In this document: piece after piece, positions 16,491-25,096 of the stretch
How positions within the stretch are numbered: position 1 is the first letter of the stretch
Layout: the number at the start of each line of letters is the position of its first letter
Source: Falsiroseomonas sp.
Lineage (GTDB): Bacteria > Pseudomonadota > Alphaproteobacteria > Acetobacterales > Acetobacteraceae
Length of the DNA stretch: 64,000 nt
Direction of reading: 5' to 3'
NCBI RefSeq assembly: GCF_030695085.1
Contig: NZ_JAUYTS010000116.1
Coordinates: forward strand, 1 to 64,000
The notes under the pieces: model-generated
Told to the model about the DNA's origin: nothing
The model's input: the letters and a program-made list of their open reading frames with translations, nothing else
The model's database searches: none
Program-made: the position numbers and the translations under genes

Positions 16491-18188
16491 TCAGGCCTTG
16501 GCGGCCTGCGCCCGGAGCTGCGCGATGGTGGCGCGGTTGGTCACCTGTTCCGGATTCGTGCGGATCTCGATGATCGCCGCCTTGCCGCTCGCCTTGGCGC
16601 GCTGGAAGGCGGGCACGAGTTCATCGGTCGCTTCCACCACCTCGCCATGGCCGCCGAAAGCCTCGATGAAGCGGGCGAAATCCGGGTTGGTCAGCTTGGT
16701 GCCGGAGACGCGGCCCGGATAGGTGCGCTCCTGGTACATGCGGATCGTGCCGTACATGCCGTTGTTGAACACCAGGATGATCGGCGCCACGCCGTGGTGG
16801 AAGCAGGTCGCCATTTCCTGCCCGGTCATCAGCGCACCGCCGTCGCCGACGAAGCAGACCACTGTGCGGTCGGGATGGGTGATCGCCGCCCCAATGGCGG
16901 CCGGAATGCCATAGCCCATGGCGCCATTGGTCGGGCCGAGGAAATCCTGCCCCTCCCGCACATGCATGAAGCGGTTCGGCCAGGTGGCGAAATTGCCAGC
17001 GTCGGAGGTGTAGATGGTATCCGCCGGCAGCACCTTTTCCAGTGCCTGCAACGCCACGGCCAGGTTCAGCGGGCCGTCATAGCTCGGCGCCTTGGCCTGC
17101 GCCTCCCGCGCCGCGCGCACATCCTTCCGCCAGGCGCCCCAGCGCGGCGCCTCGATGCGCGGCAGCGCCGCGGCGGCCTGAGCAAAGGCGTTGATGTCCG
17201 CGGTGATGCCCAGCGCCACGCGATGCACGCGGCCGATCTCCGCCTGGTCCTGATGCACCTGGATGATCGGTTGCTTTCCGGCGAAGTCGAACAGCGTGTA
17301 GCCCTGGCTCACCGGCTCCCCAAGCCGCGTGCCGAAGGCCAGGATCAGGTCCGATTCGCGCGCCTTGGCCACCAGCCCGGCATCGGCGCCAACCCCCAGA
17401 TCGCCCGCATAATGGGCGGAGGTGCCATCGAACAGGCCCATGCGGCGGAAGGACACCGCCACGGGAATGTCGTTGCCCACCAGGAAGTCGCGGATGGCGG
17501 CGCGACCCTCCGGCGACCAGCCGCTGCCGCCGAGAATCGCCAGCGGGCGCTCCGCGCGGCCCAGCATCTCCATCATGCGGTCGAGCGCGGCGGGGGCGGG
17601 ATAGGCGGGCATCACCACGCCCGGTCCGATATCCGGCACGCTGGCCAGGTCCTTCTGCATCTCCTCGCTCAGCGCCACCACCACGGGGCCGGGGCGGCCG
17701 CTGGTCGCGACATCGAAGGCATGGGCGATGAGTTCGGGAATCCGCGCCGCCTCGTCGATCTGCGTCACCCATTTGGCGATCGGGCCGAAGAAGCGGCGGT
17801 AGTCCACTTCCTGGAAGGTTTCGCGATCCGTCTCGTTCATCGGGATCTGGCCGACCAGCAGCACCAGCGGGGTGCTGTCCTGGAAGGCGACATGTACGCC
17901 GATGGCGGCGTGGCAGGCGCCGGGGCCGCGGGTGACGACGGCAACGCCGGCCTTGCCGGTCAGCTTGCCATGGGCTTCCGCCATATGCACGGCGCCGGCC
18001 TCGAAGCGGCAGGTCACCAGCTCGATGCGGTTGCGCTGGTTGTAGAGCCCGTCCAGCAGGTCGAGGTAGCTTTCGCCCGGCACGGCGAAGACATGCGTCG
18101 CGCCATTGGCAACCAGCGCATCGGCCAGAAGCTGCCCGCCCGTACGGGCCTCGATGCCAGTGGATTTCTGTGCTGCCGCATGCGCCAT
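16491..18188 (-). CDS. Thiamine-pyrophosphate-dependent enzyme, acetolactate-synthase-like
   Basis: This 565-residue three-domain TPP enzyme has the catalytic Glu in CRFEAGAVHMAEAHGKLTG near residue 63, GPGACHAAIGVHVAFQDSTP, a central domain with LAFGTRLGEPVSQGY, and a C-terminal TPP/Mg motif starting GDGGALM and ending VFNN. The fold is shared by acetolactate synthase, benzoylformate decarboxylase and oxalyl-CoA decarboxylase. It lacks a partner small subunit and is not next to ilv genes, so a catabolic decarboxylase or ligase role is as likely as acetolactate synthesis. It is convergent with the Bug receptor gene. Confidence 0.83.
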   Translation of the reverse strand: MAHAAAQKSTGIEARTGGQLLADALVANGATHVFAVPGESYLDLLDGLYNQRNRIELVTCRFEAGAVHMAEAHGKLTGKAGVAVVTRGPGACHAAIGVHVAFQDSTPLVLLVGQIPMNETDRETFQEVDYRRFFGPIAKWVTQIDEAARIPELIAHAFDVATSGRPGPVVVALSEEMQKDLASVPDIGPGVVMPAYPAPAALDRMMEMLGRAERPLAILGGSGWSPEGRAAIRDFLVGNDIPVAVSFRRMGLFDGTSAHYAGDLGVGADAGLVAKARESDLILAFGTRLGEPVSQGYTLFDFAGKQPIIQVHQDQAEIGRVHRVALGITADINAFAQAAAALPRIEAPRWGAWRKDVRAAREAQAKAPSYDGPLNLAVALQALEKVLPADTIYTSDAGNFATWPNRFMHVREGQDFLGPTNGAMGYGIPAAIGAAITHPDRTVVCFVGDGGALMTGQEMATCFHHGVAPIILVFNNGMYGTIRMYQERTYPGRVSGTKLTNPDFARFIEAFGGHGEVVEATDELVPAFQRAKASGKAAIIEIRTNPEQVTNRATIAQLRAQAAKA

Positions 18189-18290
18189 GCCGGACTCTCC
18201 CGTGATTGCTGCCGGGGATTTAGCGCGGGATGCCGCCCGCGCCTACTCCGCCGGCCTCATGCGGGGTCGGCGCGGGCCGCTACCCTGGCC

Positions 18291-18323
18291 GGCCCCGGGC
18301 GGCCCGGGGCGGCCCGGGGCGGG
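18291..18323. repeat. Short GC tandem repeat upstream of the TPP-enzyme gene
   Basis: Three consecutive 10-bp units (GGCCCCGGGC, then GGCCCGGGGC twice) are followed by a partial fourth. They lie between the end of the RND permease gene and the start of the TPP-enzyme gene. It is pure G+C and could be slippage-prone. Confidence 0.6.
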
Positions 18324-18339
18324 TAGAAAGCACCGGCGG

Positions 18340-21300
18340 CTACTCCGCCGGCGCCGGGTGGTGCAGGGGGCGCTGGTTCTCCAGCTCCGACAGTTTCTGG
18401 GCGATGGCGCCGATCGGCTTGGTGAAGGGCGCCAGCAGCAGATACAGCGCAGGCACGGCATAGAGCGTGAGGAAGGTGGAGAAGGTCACCCCGCCCACGA
18501 TCACCACGCCCAGCGCCTGCCGGCTTTCCGCCCCCGCCCCCGTCGCCATCGCCAGCGGCAGCGCGCCGAAGGCGGTTGCGATGGAGGTCATCAGGATCGG
18601 CCGCAGCCGGGTGACGGACGCCTCCAGCACCGCGTCATGCACGGAAAGGCCGCGGTCGCGGAGCTGGTTGGCGAATTCCACCACCAGGATGCCGTTCTTC
18701 GCCATCAGCCCGATCAGTAGCACCAGCCCGATCTGGCTGAAGATGTTGAGCGAAAGCCCCGTGAAGTGCAGCGCCAGAAGGCCACCCGTGACCGCCAAGG
18801 GCGTCGACATCAGGATGATGAAGGGGTGGATGAAGCTTTCGAACTGCGCCGCCAGCACCAGGAATACCACCAGCAGCGCCATGGCGAAGGTCACATAAAG
18901 GGCGCTGGAGCTTTCCTTGAATTCCAGGCTCTGGCCGCGATAGCTGATGCGGGCTTCCGGCGGCAGCACTTCCCGCGCCACCTGTTCCATGAAGCCGAGC
19001 GCCTCGCCCAGCGTGTAGCCGGGGGCGAGGGAGGCGGTGATGGTGATCGCGCGCACCCGGTCCTCCCGCGCCAGGGATTGCGGCCGCGCCCGTTCGCTCA
19101 GCGTCACCACATTCGAGAGCGGCACCAGCCCGCCCTGGGCGGAACCCGCGCCGGCGATCAGGCCAAGCTGACCGCCATTGCTGGTGCGGACAAAGATGTT
19201 CTGCAGGTCGTAGGGGCTGGCGCGGTCTTCCTCCCGCGCCTGCAGCAGGATCTGGTATTCCTGTCCGCCCTGGACATAGGTGCCGACCTGGCGCGAGCCG
19301 AGCATCGTCTCGATGGTGCGGCCCATCGCCTGGATGGAAACGCCAAGCTCGGCGGCCTTGCGGCGGTCGATCTCGACGCGGATCTCGGGCTTGGTCTCGC
19401 GGAAGTTGCTGTCCAGGTTCAGCAGCCGCGGATTCTCCCGCGCCCGCGCCAGGAAGGCATCACGCCACTGGACCAGCATATCGTAGCTGTTGCCGCCGAT
19501 GACGAACTGTACCGGCGGCTGGAAGCCGCGCTGGCCGAGCGAGGGCGGGTTCAGTGCGAAGGCGCGCACGCCCGGAATCGCCAGCAGCCCCGGCATCATC
19601 TCCGCCGCCAGCGCCTGCTGCTTGCGGTCCCGCTGGCTCCATGGCGCCAGGCGCATGAAGATATTGGCGACATTGGCCTGCGCCGGGCGCTGGAAGCCGC
19701 CGACGGTCGCGAACAGGGACGCGATCTCACCGCTTTCCACATAGGGCTGCAGCACCCGTTCCACCCGCTCCACATGCTCGGTGGTGTAGGCGAAGGAGGC
19801 ACCTTCGGGCCCGGTGGTCGGGATGATGATGACGCCGCGATCCTCGGTCGGCGCGAATTCCTTGGGCAGGGCGATGAACAGCAGCACCGCCAGCCCGGTC
19901 AGCGCCGCGACGCCGCCCATGGTCAGGATCGGCGCGGCCAGCGCCCGGCGCAGCGTGCTGCGCAGCACCCAGTTCATGCCGAGGAAGAAGGGCTCGGTCC
20001 AGCGCACCAGCCGGCTTTCGCCCTGGTGCGCGCGCAGCAGCTTGGAACACATCATCGGCGTCAGCGTCAGCGCGATCAGGCCGGAGAACAGCACCGAGGC
20101 CGCCAGGGCGAAGCCGAATTCGGTGAACAGCCGCCCGGTATTGCCGCCCATGAAGGATAGCGGCACGAAGACCGCGATCAGCACCAGGGTGGTCGCGATG
20201 ACCGCAAAGGCAATCTCCCGCGCCCCGCGCAGGGACGCCAGAAGCGGCGCCTCGCCTTCCTCGATGCGCCGATGGATATTCTCCAGCACCACGATCGCAT
20301 CATCCACCACCAGGCCGATCGCCAGCACCAGCCCCAGCAGCGTCAGCACATTGAGCGAGAAGCCCAGTGCCGACAGCGCGATGAAGGACGCGATGATGGA
20401 GACCGGGATGGCAACCGCCGGAATGATGGTGGCGCGCCAGGACCGCAGGAAGAAGAAGATCACGACGACGACGAGGATCAGCGCGATCATCAGCGCGTGC
20501 TGCACCTCATAGATCGACTGCGCGATGAAGGTGCTTTCGTCATAGCCGATGACGACATCCACCCCATCCGGCACGGTGGCGCGGATGCGCTCCACCTCCG
20601 ACTTCACGCCTTCCGCCACCGAGAGCGTGTTGGCCGTGGATTGCCGCAGGATGCCAAGGCCGATGCCGGGCTTGCCGTTGATGCGGTAGCCGCCGCGGGT
20701 ATCCTCCGGTGCCACCTCGATCCGCGCCACATCGCCCAGCAGCACCTGGCCGCCGGCGGAGCGCGCCAGCACCACCTGGCGGAACTGCGCGGGTTCGCTG
20801 ATGCGGGTATCGGTCCGCACCGTCAGCTCTCGCGCCGTGCCTTCGATGCGCCCGCCCGGCAGCTCGATATTCTCGCGGCGGATCGCGTCCTCCACGTCCT
20901 GCACCGTCAGGCCGCGGGCCGCGAGCGCCTGGCGGTCCAGCCAGATGCGCATCGAGGGCTTGCGCTCCCCCAACACCAGGACCTGCGCCACGCCTTCGAC
21001 GATCGCGAGCTGGTCGGCGAAGCGGCGGCGGGCGATCTCGGTCAGTTCCATGCCGGAAAGCTGGTCGGAGACCAGCGCCACCCACAGGATGGGCCGCGCA
21101 TCGCCATCCACCTTCTGCACCACCGGCGTATCAGCCTGGTCCGGCAGGCGGGCCAGCGCGCGGGCCACGCGGTCGCGCACATCGTTGGCGGCCGCATCCA
21201 CATTGCGCGAGAGCTGGAACTCGATGGTGACCTGGCTGCGTTCGTCGCGGGAATTGGAGGTCATCACCTTGATGCCCTCGATCCCGGCCACCGCGGCCTC

Positions 21301-21501
21301 GATGATCTCGGTGATCTGGGTATCCACCACGCCGGCGGAGGCGCCGAGATAGGTGGTGGTGATGGAGACCACCGGCGGGTCGATCGCGGGGTATTCCCGG
21401 ATCGGCAGCTTCATCAGCGCCGCCATGCCCAGCACGATGAGCATCAGGCTGATGACCATCGCAAAGACGGGTCGCTTGATCGAGACGTCCGAGAGCACCA
21501 T
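18340..21501 (-). CDS. RND-family efflux permease (HAE1/AcrB type)
   Basis: This 1053-residue inner-membrane proton antiporter is the pump subunit of a tripartite efflux system. It has the classic N-terminus VSIKRPVFAMVISLMLIVLG, a large periplasmic loop, a proton-relay helix GLVLAIGLVVDDAIVVLEN near residue 400, then a second half with the same layout ending in AVPALYLLLAPF. Its length matches the family. It follows the adaptor gene in one leftward transcript with a 41-base gap. No outer-membrane channel gene is adjacent, so a TolC-like partner must be encoded elsewhere. Substrate is not predictable. Confidence 0.93.
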   Translation of the reverse strand: MVLSDVSIKRPVFAMVISLMLIVLGMAALMKLPIREYPAIDPPVVSITTTYLGASAGVVDTQITEIIEAAVAGIEGIKVMTSNSRDERSQVTIEFQLSRNVDAAANDVRDRVARALARLPDQADTPVVQKVDGDARPILWVALVSDQLSGMELTEIARRRFADQLAIVEGVAQVLVLGERKPSMRIWLDRQALAARGLTVQDVEDAIRRENIELPGGRIEGTARELTVRTDTRISEPAQFRQVVLARSAGGQVLLGDVARIEVAPEDTRGGYRINGKPGIGLGILRQSTANTLSVAEGVKSEVERIRATVPDGVDVVIGYDESTFIAQSIYEVQHALMIALILVVVVIFFFLRSWRATIIPAVAIPVSIIASFIALSALGFSLNVLTLLGLVLAIGLVVDDAIVVLENIHRRIEEGEAPLLASLRGAREIAFAVIATTLVLIAVFVPLSFMGGNTGRLFTEFGFALAASVLFSGLIALTLTPMMCSKLLRAHQGESRLVRWTEPFFLGMNWVLRSTLRRALAAPILTMGGVAALTGLAVLLFIALPKEFAPTEDRGVIIIPTTGPEGASFAYTTEHVERVERVLQPYVESGEIASLFATVGGFQRPAQANVANIFMRLAPWSQRDRKQQALAAEMMPGLLAIPGVRAFALNPPSLGQRGFQPPVQFVIGGNSYDMLVQWRDAFLARARENPRLLNLDSNFRETKPEIRVEIDRRKAAELGVSIQAMGRTIETMLGSRQVGTYVQGGQEYQILLQAREEDRASPYDLQNIFVRTSNGGQLGLIAGAGSAQGGLVPLSNVVTLSERARPQSLAREDRVRAITITASLAPGYTLGEALGFMEQVAREVLPPEARISYRGQSLEFKESSSALYVTFAMALLVVFLVLAAQFESFIHPFIILMSTPLAVTGGLLALHFTGLSLNIFSQIGLVLLIGLMAKNGILVVEFANQLRDRGLSVHDAVLEASVTRLRPILMTSIATAFGALPLAMATGAGAESRQALGVVIVGGVTFSTFLTLYAVPALYLLLAPFTKPIGAIAQKLSELENQRPLHHPAPAE

Positions 21502-21542
21502 CGCGCGGCTTCCCTGGGCTAATTCTGCAAATCCGCCGGCTG

Positions 21543-22658
21543 TCAGGACGTCGGGCGGGTCATCGTCTCGGTCACGCGCACCGGCGCGTCGTTCCGCAGG
21601 CGCTGGAGGCCGCGAACCACGACAACGTCACCGGCATCGATGCCGGAGACCACTTCGACCTCGCCGCGCAGGCGCTGGCCGAGGCGGACCTCCAGGCGCT
21701 TCGCCCGGTTGTCGCGGATGGCATAGACGAAGCTGCGGTCGCCCAGCGGGTCGATCGCTTCCTCCGGGATCAGCAGGGCATTGGCACGGGTCGCCAGCAC
21801 CAGCTCCACCGTCATGAACAGGCCGGGCTTCAATGCCTCATCCGCATTGTCGAATTCGCTGATGACGCGGACGGTGCGGGTGTTGGTGTCGATCCGCGTG
21901 TCGATCACGGCGACGGTGCCGGTGAAGCGGCGATCGCCGAAGGCGGCGCTGCGGGCAGTGACCTGGCTTCCGACCTGGACGCGGGCCAGGAAGACCTCCG
22001 GCACCGAGAATTCCACCCGAACCCGGGCGATATCGTCCAGCGTGGTCACCACCGTGCCCGGCTGCACCAGCGCGCCGACGCTGACCTGGCGCAGGCCGAC
22101 CCGGCCGGGGAATGGGGCGGCGATGCGAAGTTCCTCAAGCCGTGCGGCGGTGGCGCGGACCCGGCCCTCCGCCTGGCGGGCCTGGGCTTCCAGGGTCTCC
22201 AGCCGCTGGGCGGCGATGGACTGGCCTGGCTGCAACTGCCGGGCGCGCTGCACCTGGCTGCGGGCGTCGTCATACTGGGCGCGGGCCTGGTCCAGCTCGG
22301 CGCGCAGGGCAGCGGCTTCCATATCCACCAGCATGTCGCCGGCGGCGACCTTCTGGCCTTCCTCGAAGCGGATATTGGTGACGATGCCGGAAACCTTGGC
22401 GGTGATCGCCACGGCGTTGCGGGCGCGGACCGTGCCGACCGATTCGGTGCGGTCCACCACCGGCCCGGTGCGAACCGGCGCGACGGCAACCCCCACCGGC
22501 CCACCCGGGCCGCCGCGCTGCTGCGCCGTGGGGGCAGCCGCTTCCAGCCCGACCAACGCCAGCGGGCGCGGCAGGCCAACCCGCTCACCGAAGACGTGCC
22601 AGGCCGTTCCGACCCCCAGGATAAGGGCCATGACGGCAAGCTGGGAGGATGTTCGCAT
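21543..22658 (-). CDS. RND efflux periplasmic adaptor subunit
   Basis: This 371-residue membrane-fusion protein is anchored by an N-terminal hydrophobic helix (SSQLAVMALILGVGTAWHVF). It has the lipoyl-like half motif GIVTNIRFEEGQKVAAGDML, a short alpha-hairpin with RARQLQPGQSIAAQRLETLEAQ, then IAAPFPGRVGLRQVSVGALVQPG and beta-barrel and proximal domains. It bridges the RND pump and an outer-membrane channel. The ATG at 22658 gives the proper membrane anchor. It is the first gene of the two-gene efflux operon, divergent from the RAM-domain gene. Confidence 0.9.
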   Translation of the reverse strand: MRTSSQLAVMALILGVGTAWHVFGERVGLPRPLALVGLEAAAPTAQQRGGPGGPVGVAVAPVRTGPVVDRTESVGTVRARNAVAITAKVSGIVTNIRFEEGQKVAAGDMLVDMEAAALRAELDQARAQYDDARSQVQRARQLQPGQSIAAQRLETLEAQARQAEGRVRATAARLEELRIAAPFPGRVGLRQVSVGALVQPGTVVTTLDDIARVRVEFSVPEVFLARVQVGSQVTARSAAFGDRRFTGTVAVIDTRIDTNTRTVRVISEFDNADEALKPGLFMTVELVLATRANALLIPEEAIDPLGDRSFVYAIRDNRAKRLEVRLGQRLRGEVEVVSGIDAGDVVVVRGLQRLRNDAPVRVTETMTRPTS

Positions 22659-22928
22659 TCGACACCAGTTCTGACAGCGTTGTTCTGGCCCAGCGGCACT
22701 TGCCGGGGAAGGCACCGTTACTGTTCGTCACCAGTCGCAGGCGGGGCATCATGCAACGTGCATGGCTGCGCGCAAATGACCTCGGGTCCGGGATTATGCA
22801 AGGTGGGCCACGGCGGGCGCCATGCAAGCTTCATGCCCAAGGGACAGGGCACGGCATGGCGCGCCAGCCCCTTCCCGCCGCGCCGCCGCCGCGCCAATCT
22901 GCGCAGCCTAGAGGCAGGAGTAGCGGTT

Positions 22929-23183
22929 ATGCGAGCCATCTTCGTCATGGTGAAATGCGAGATGGGCCAGGCCTATCGCGTGGCGCGGGAGATGGCCGAT
23001 GGCATCCCGGAACTGTCCGAGATGCATTCCACCAGCGGCCAGTATGATTTGTTGGGCAAGTTCTACCTGGAGGCGGACCAGGATATCGGGCTGTTCGTGG
23101 TGGAACGGGTGCAGAGCGTGCCGGGGGTGAAGGACACCTATACGCTGCAGACCTTCAACGCCTTCTCCGGCGGCAAAAGCTGA
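22929..23183 (+). CDS. Stand-alone Lrp/AsnC ligand-binding (RAM) domain protein
   Basis: This 84-residue protein is a single RAM/AsnC-type alpha-beta domain: FVMVKCEMGQAYRVAREMAD, then SGQYDLLGKFYLE and GVKDTYTLQTFNAF. The DNA-binding helix-turn-helix of Lrp proteins is absent. Upstream in-frame sequence back to 22596 has no such motif, so this is a true single-domain protein and not a broken regulator. Such proteins form ring-like oligomers that may sense amino acids or pair with full-length Lrp proteins. AGGAG precedes the ATG at 22929. Confidence 0.8.
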   Translation: MRAIFVMVKCEMGQAYRVAREMADGIPELSEMHSTSGQYDLLGKFYLEADQDIGLFVVERVQSVPGVKDTYTLQTFNAFSGGKS

Positions 23184-23307
23184 CCTACGCCGCCCCCGGC
23201 GGCAGGGGCTGCAACACGCAGCAACAATCGCCGCGGCGCGGACATAAAGCCGCCCTTGGGGTGCCGCAGCCGCCGCCCATGTTGCAGGGTGTCGGAGGAA
23301 CAACACC

Positions 23308-23559
23308 ATGCGCGTATTCCCTGCCCTCGCCCTCGCCACCACGCTGCTGCTGGGCGCCTGCCAGAATCCTGATGGCAGCGTGAATGTGCCGGCTTCCCTG
23401 GCGCTGGGCGCCGGCGCGGCGCTGGGCGTGGCGGCCATTGCCTCGGCGAATGACAACAGCCATCGCCACCGCGGCTACTACCGCCAGCCGCAATACGGGT
23501 ATTCCCGGCCCTATTACGGCCGGGGACACGGGTACAACCGCGGCTATCGCGGCTGGTGA
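23308..23559 (+). CDS. Small Gly/Tyr-rich lipoprotein
   Basis: This 83-residue protein has a lipoprotein signal with lipobox LLGAC (Cys18). The mature part starts with a hydrophobic, glycine- and alanine-rich stretch like a glycine-zipper membrane segment (SLALGAGAALGVAAIASA). It ends in a tail of about 35 residues very rich in Tyr, Arg, Gly and His. A strong GGAGGAA Shine-Dalgarno lies eight bases before the ATG. Outer-membrane attachment is predicted; function is unknown. Confidence 0.72.
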   Translation: MRVFPALALATTLLLGACQNPDGSVNVPASLALGAGAALGVAAIASANDNSHRHRGYYRQPQYGYSRPYYGRGHGYNRGYRGW

Positions 23560-23574
23560 ATCAGCCCCTCGCGC

Positions 23575-25071
23575 TTAGCCCCAGGTCTTGAACTGCGGCA
23601 TGCCGGAGATTGGCGGGGCCGCCTTGAGCGCCGCGATGTCCGGCACCGGCCGCGCCAGGCTGGCATCGCCCGCCACTGCCGCCTCGATCGCGGCCGCGAC
23701 CGCCATCACCAGCGCATCGCCGCCGCGCGGACCCACGATCTGCAGGCCGAAGGGCATGCCGGCCTCGTCCACGCCAAGCGGCAGGCTGATGGCGGGATGG
23801 CCCACCAGCGTTACCGCATAGGCCAGTGAAAGCCAGTGGAAATAGGTGCGGGTCGGCTGGTTGTCGATCTCGGACGGGTACAGCTCCGTCCAGGGGCGCG
23901 GGCTGATGGTGATGGCCGGGCTGATGATGATGTCGTGGTTCTGGAAGAAGCCCTGCCAGCCACGATAGATGCGGGTCTGGTCGCTGGCTGCGCGGGAATA
24001 ATCCGACAGGCTGTAGCGCAGCCCTTCCTCGACATTGGCGATGATGTTGGGCCCGCAATCCTGCGGCCGTGTCCGCACCTTCTCGGCATGGGCCGAAAGG
24101 AAGCTGGCCGCCCGCAGCACCTCGAAGGCCTCATCGGTGCCGCGGCAATCCGGGGTGGCTTCCTCCACCCGGCCGAATAGCGGGGTCAGCGCGGCGACCC
24201 GGCTGGCGAAGACGCGGCGGATGTGCTGCTCGGTCGGCGAGATGCCGAAATCGGCCGTCGCGGCGACGCGCAGGCTGCCCAGATCCACCGCCATCGGCGG
24301 GAACAGGTCCCGGTCGCCGCCACGCACCCGGCGGCCCGGCAGGGTATAGGCCAGCGGGTCCTGGGCATCATCATCCGCCATGGCGGACAGCAGAAGCGCC
24401 GCATCGGTCGCGGTGCGGGCCATCGGGCCGAGCACCGGCAGCGCCGACCAGCCATGGCCGCGCCGTTCCGCCGGCACCAGGCCCGGCGAGGGCCGATAGC
24501 CGACGATGCCGTTGAAGGCCGCCGGGTTACGCAAGCTACCGCCGGTATCGCTGCCCGAGCAGATCGGGAACATGCCGCAGGCCAGCGCCACCGCGGACCC
24601 GCCGGAGGACCCGGCGGCGGAGCGCGTCGGGTCGAAGGCATTGCCCGTGGCGCCATAGACGATGTTGCGGGTATTGGCGCCGGCGCCGAATTCCGGCGTG
24701 TTGGTCTTCGCCGTAACGATGGCACCCGCGCGGCGGATGTTGGTCACCATCGCCTCGTCCCGGGTCGGGATGTGGTTCGCGAAGATCGGGCTGCCCCAGG
24801 TGGTGCGCAGCCCTTCCACCTCCTCCAGATCCTTGATGCCGATCGGCAGGCCGTGCAGCGGGCCGAGCTTGGCGCCGCTCATCACATCGGCCTCCGCCTG
24901 CTTCGCCGTCTTGCGCGCCCGGTCCTCATCCAGCGCCACCACGGCATTCACCGCATGGTTCACCGCGGCGATGCGGCCGAGGCAGCTCTCCAGCAGTTCC
25001 ACCGGAGAGAGCTTCTTCACGCCGATCAGACGGCGTGCCTCGACGGCGGTGAGATCGCAGGGTTCGGTCAT
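23575..25071 (-). CDS. Amidase (amidase-signature family)
   Basis: This 498-residue hydrolase has the Ser-cisSer-Lys triad: Lys80 in GLPIGIKDLEEV, the cis-Ser in AAGSSGGSAVALA near residue 155, and nucleophile Ser179 in SDTGGSLRNPAAFNG. The fold serves amide hydrolases such as GatA, aryl acylamidases and allophanate hydrolase; sequence alone does not give the substrate, and a GatA role is unlikely without gatC or gatB. The ATG at 25071 gives the standard N-terminus DLTAVEARRLIGVKKLSPVEL. It follows the GGT2 gene by 25 bases in the SDR-GGT-amidase run. Confidence 0.88.
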   Translation of the reverse strand: MTEPCDLTAVEARRLIGVKKLSPVELLESCLGRIAAVNHAVNAVVALDEDRARKTAKQAEADVMSGAKLGPLHGLPIGIKDLEEVEGLRTTWGSPIFANHIPTRDEAMVTNIRRAGAIVTAKTNTPEFGAGANTRNIVYGATGNAFDPTRSAAGSSGGSAVALACGMFPICSGSDTGGSLRNPAAFNGIVGYRPSPGLVPAERRGHGWSALPVLGPMARTATDAALLLSAMADDDAQDPLAYTLPGRRVRGGDRDLFPPMAVDLGSLRVAATADFGISPTEQHIRRVFASRVAALTPLFGRVEEATPDCRGTDEAFEVLRAASFLSAHAEKVRTRPQDCGPNIIANVEEGLRYSLSDYSRAASDQTRIYRGWQGFFQNHDIIISPAITISPRPWTELYPSEIDNQPTRTYFHWLSLAYAVTLVGHPAISLPLGVDEAGMPFGLQIVGPRGGDALVMAVAAAIEAAVAGDASLARPVPDIAALKAAPPISGMPQFKTWG

Positions 25072-25096
25072 GGGCGAGGTCCTTTCCTGGGCGGGC

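Noticed and set aside
18340-18461. Frameshift at the end of the RND permease
   Set aside because: The permease has full family length and ends naturally; the alternate frame running to 18243 has no conserved sequence.
22740-22850. Short ATGCA-ACG-TGCAT palindrome and AAGCTT-centred near-dyad as named operators
   Set aside because: They are short, lie in a 270-bp divergent region, and match no regulator consensus I can name.
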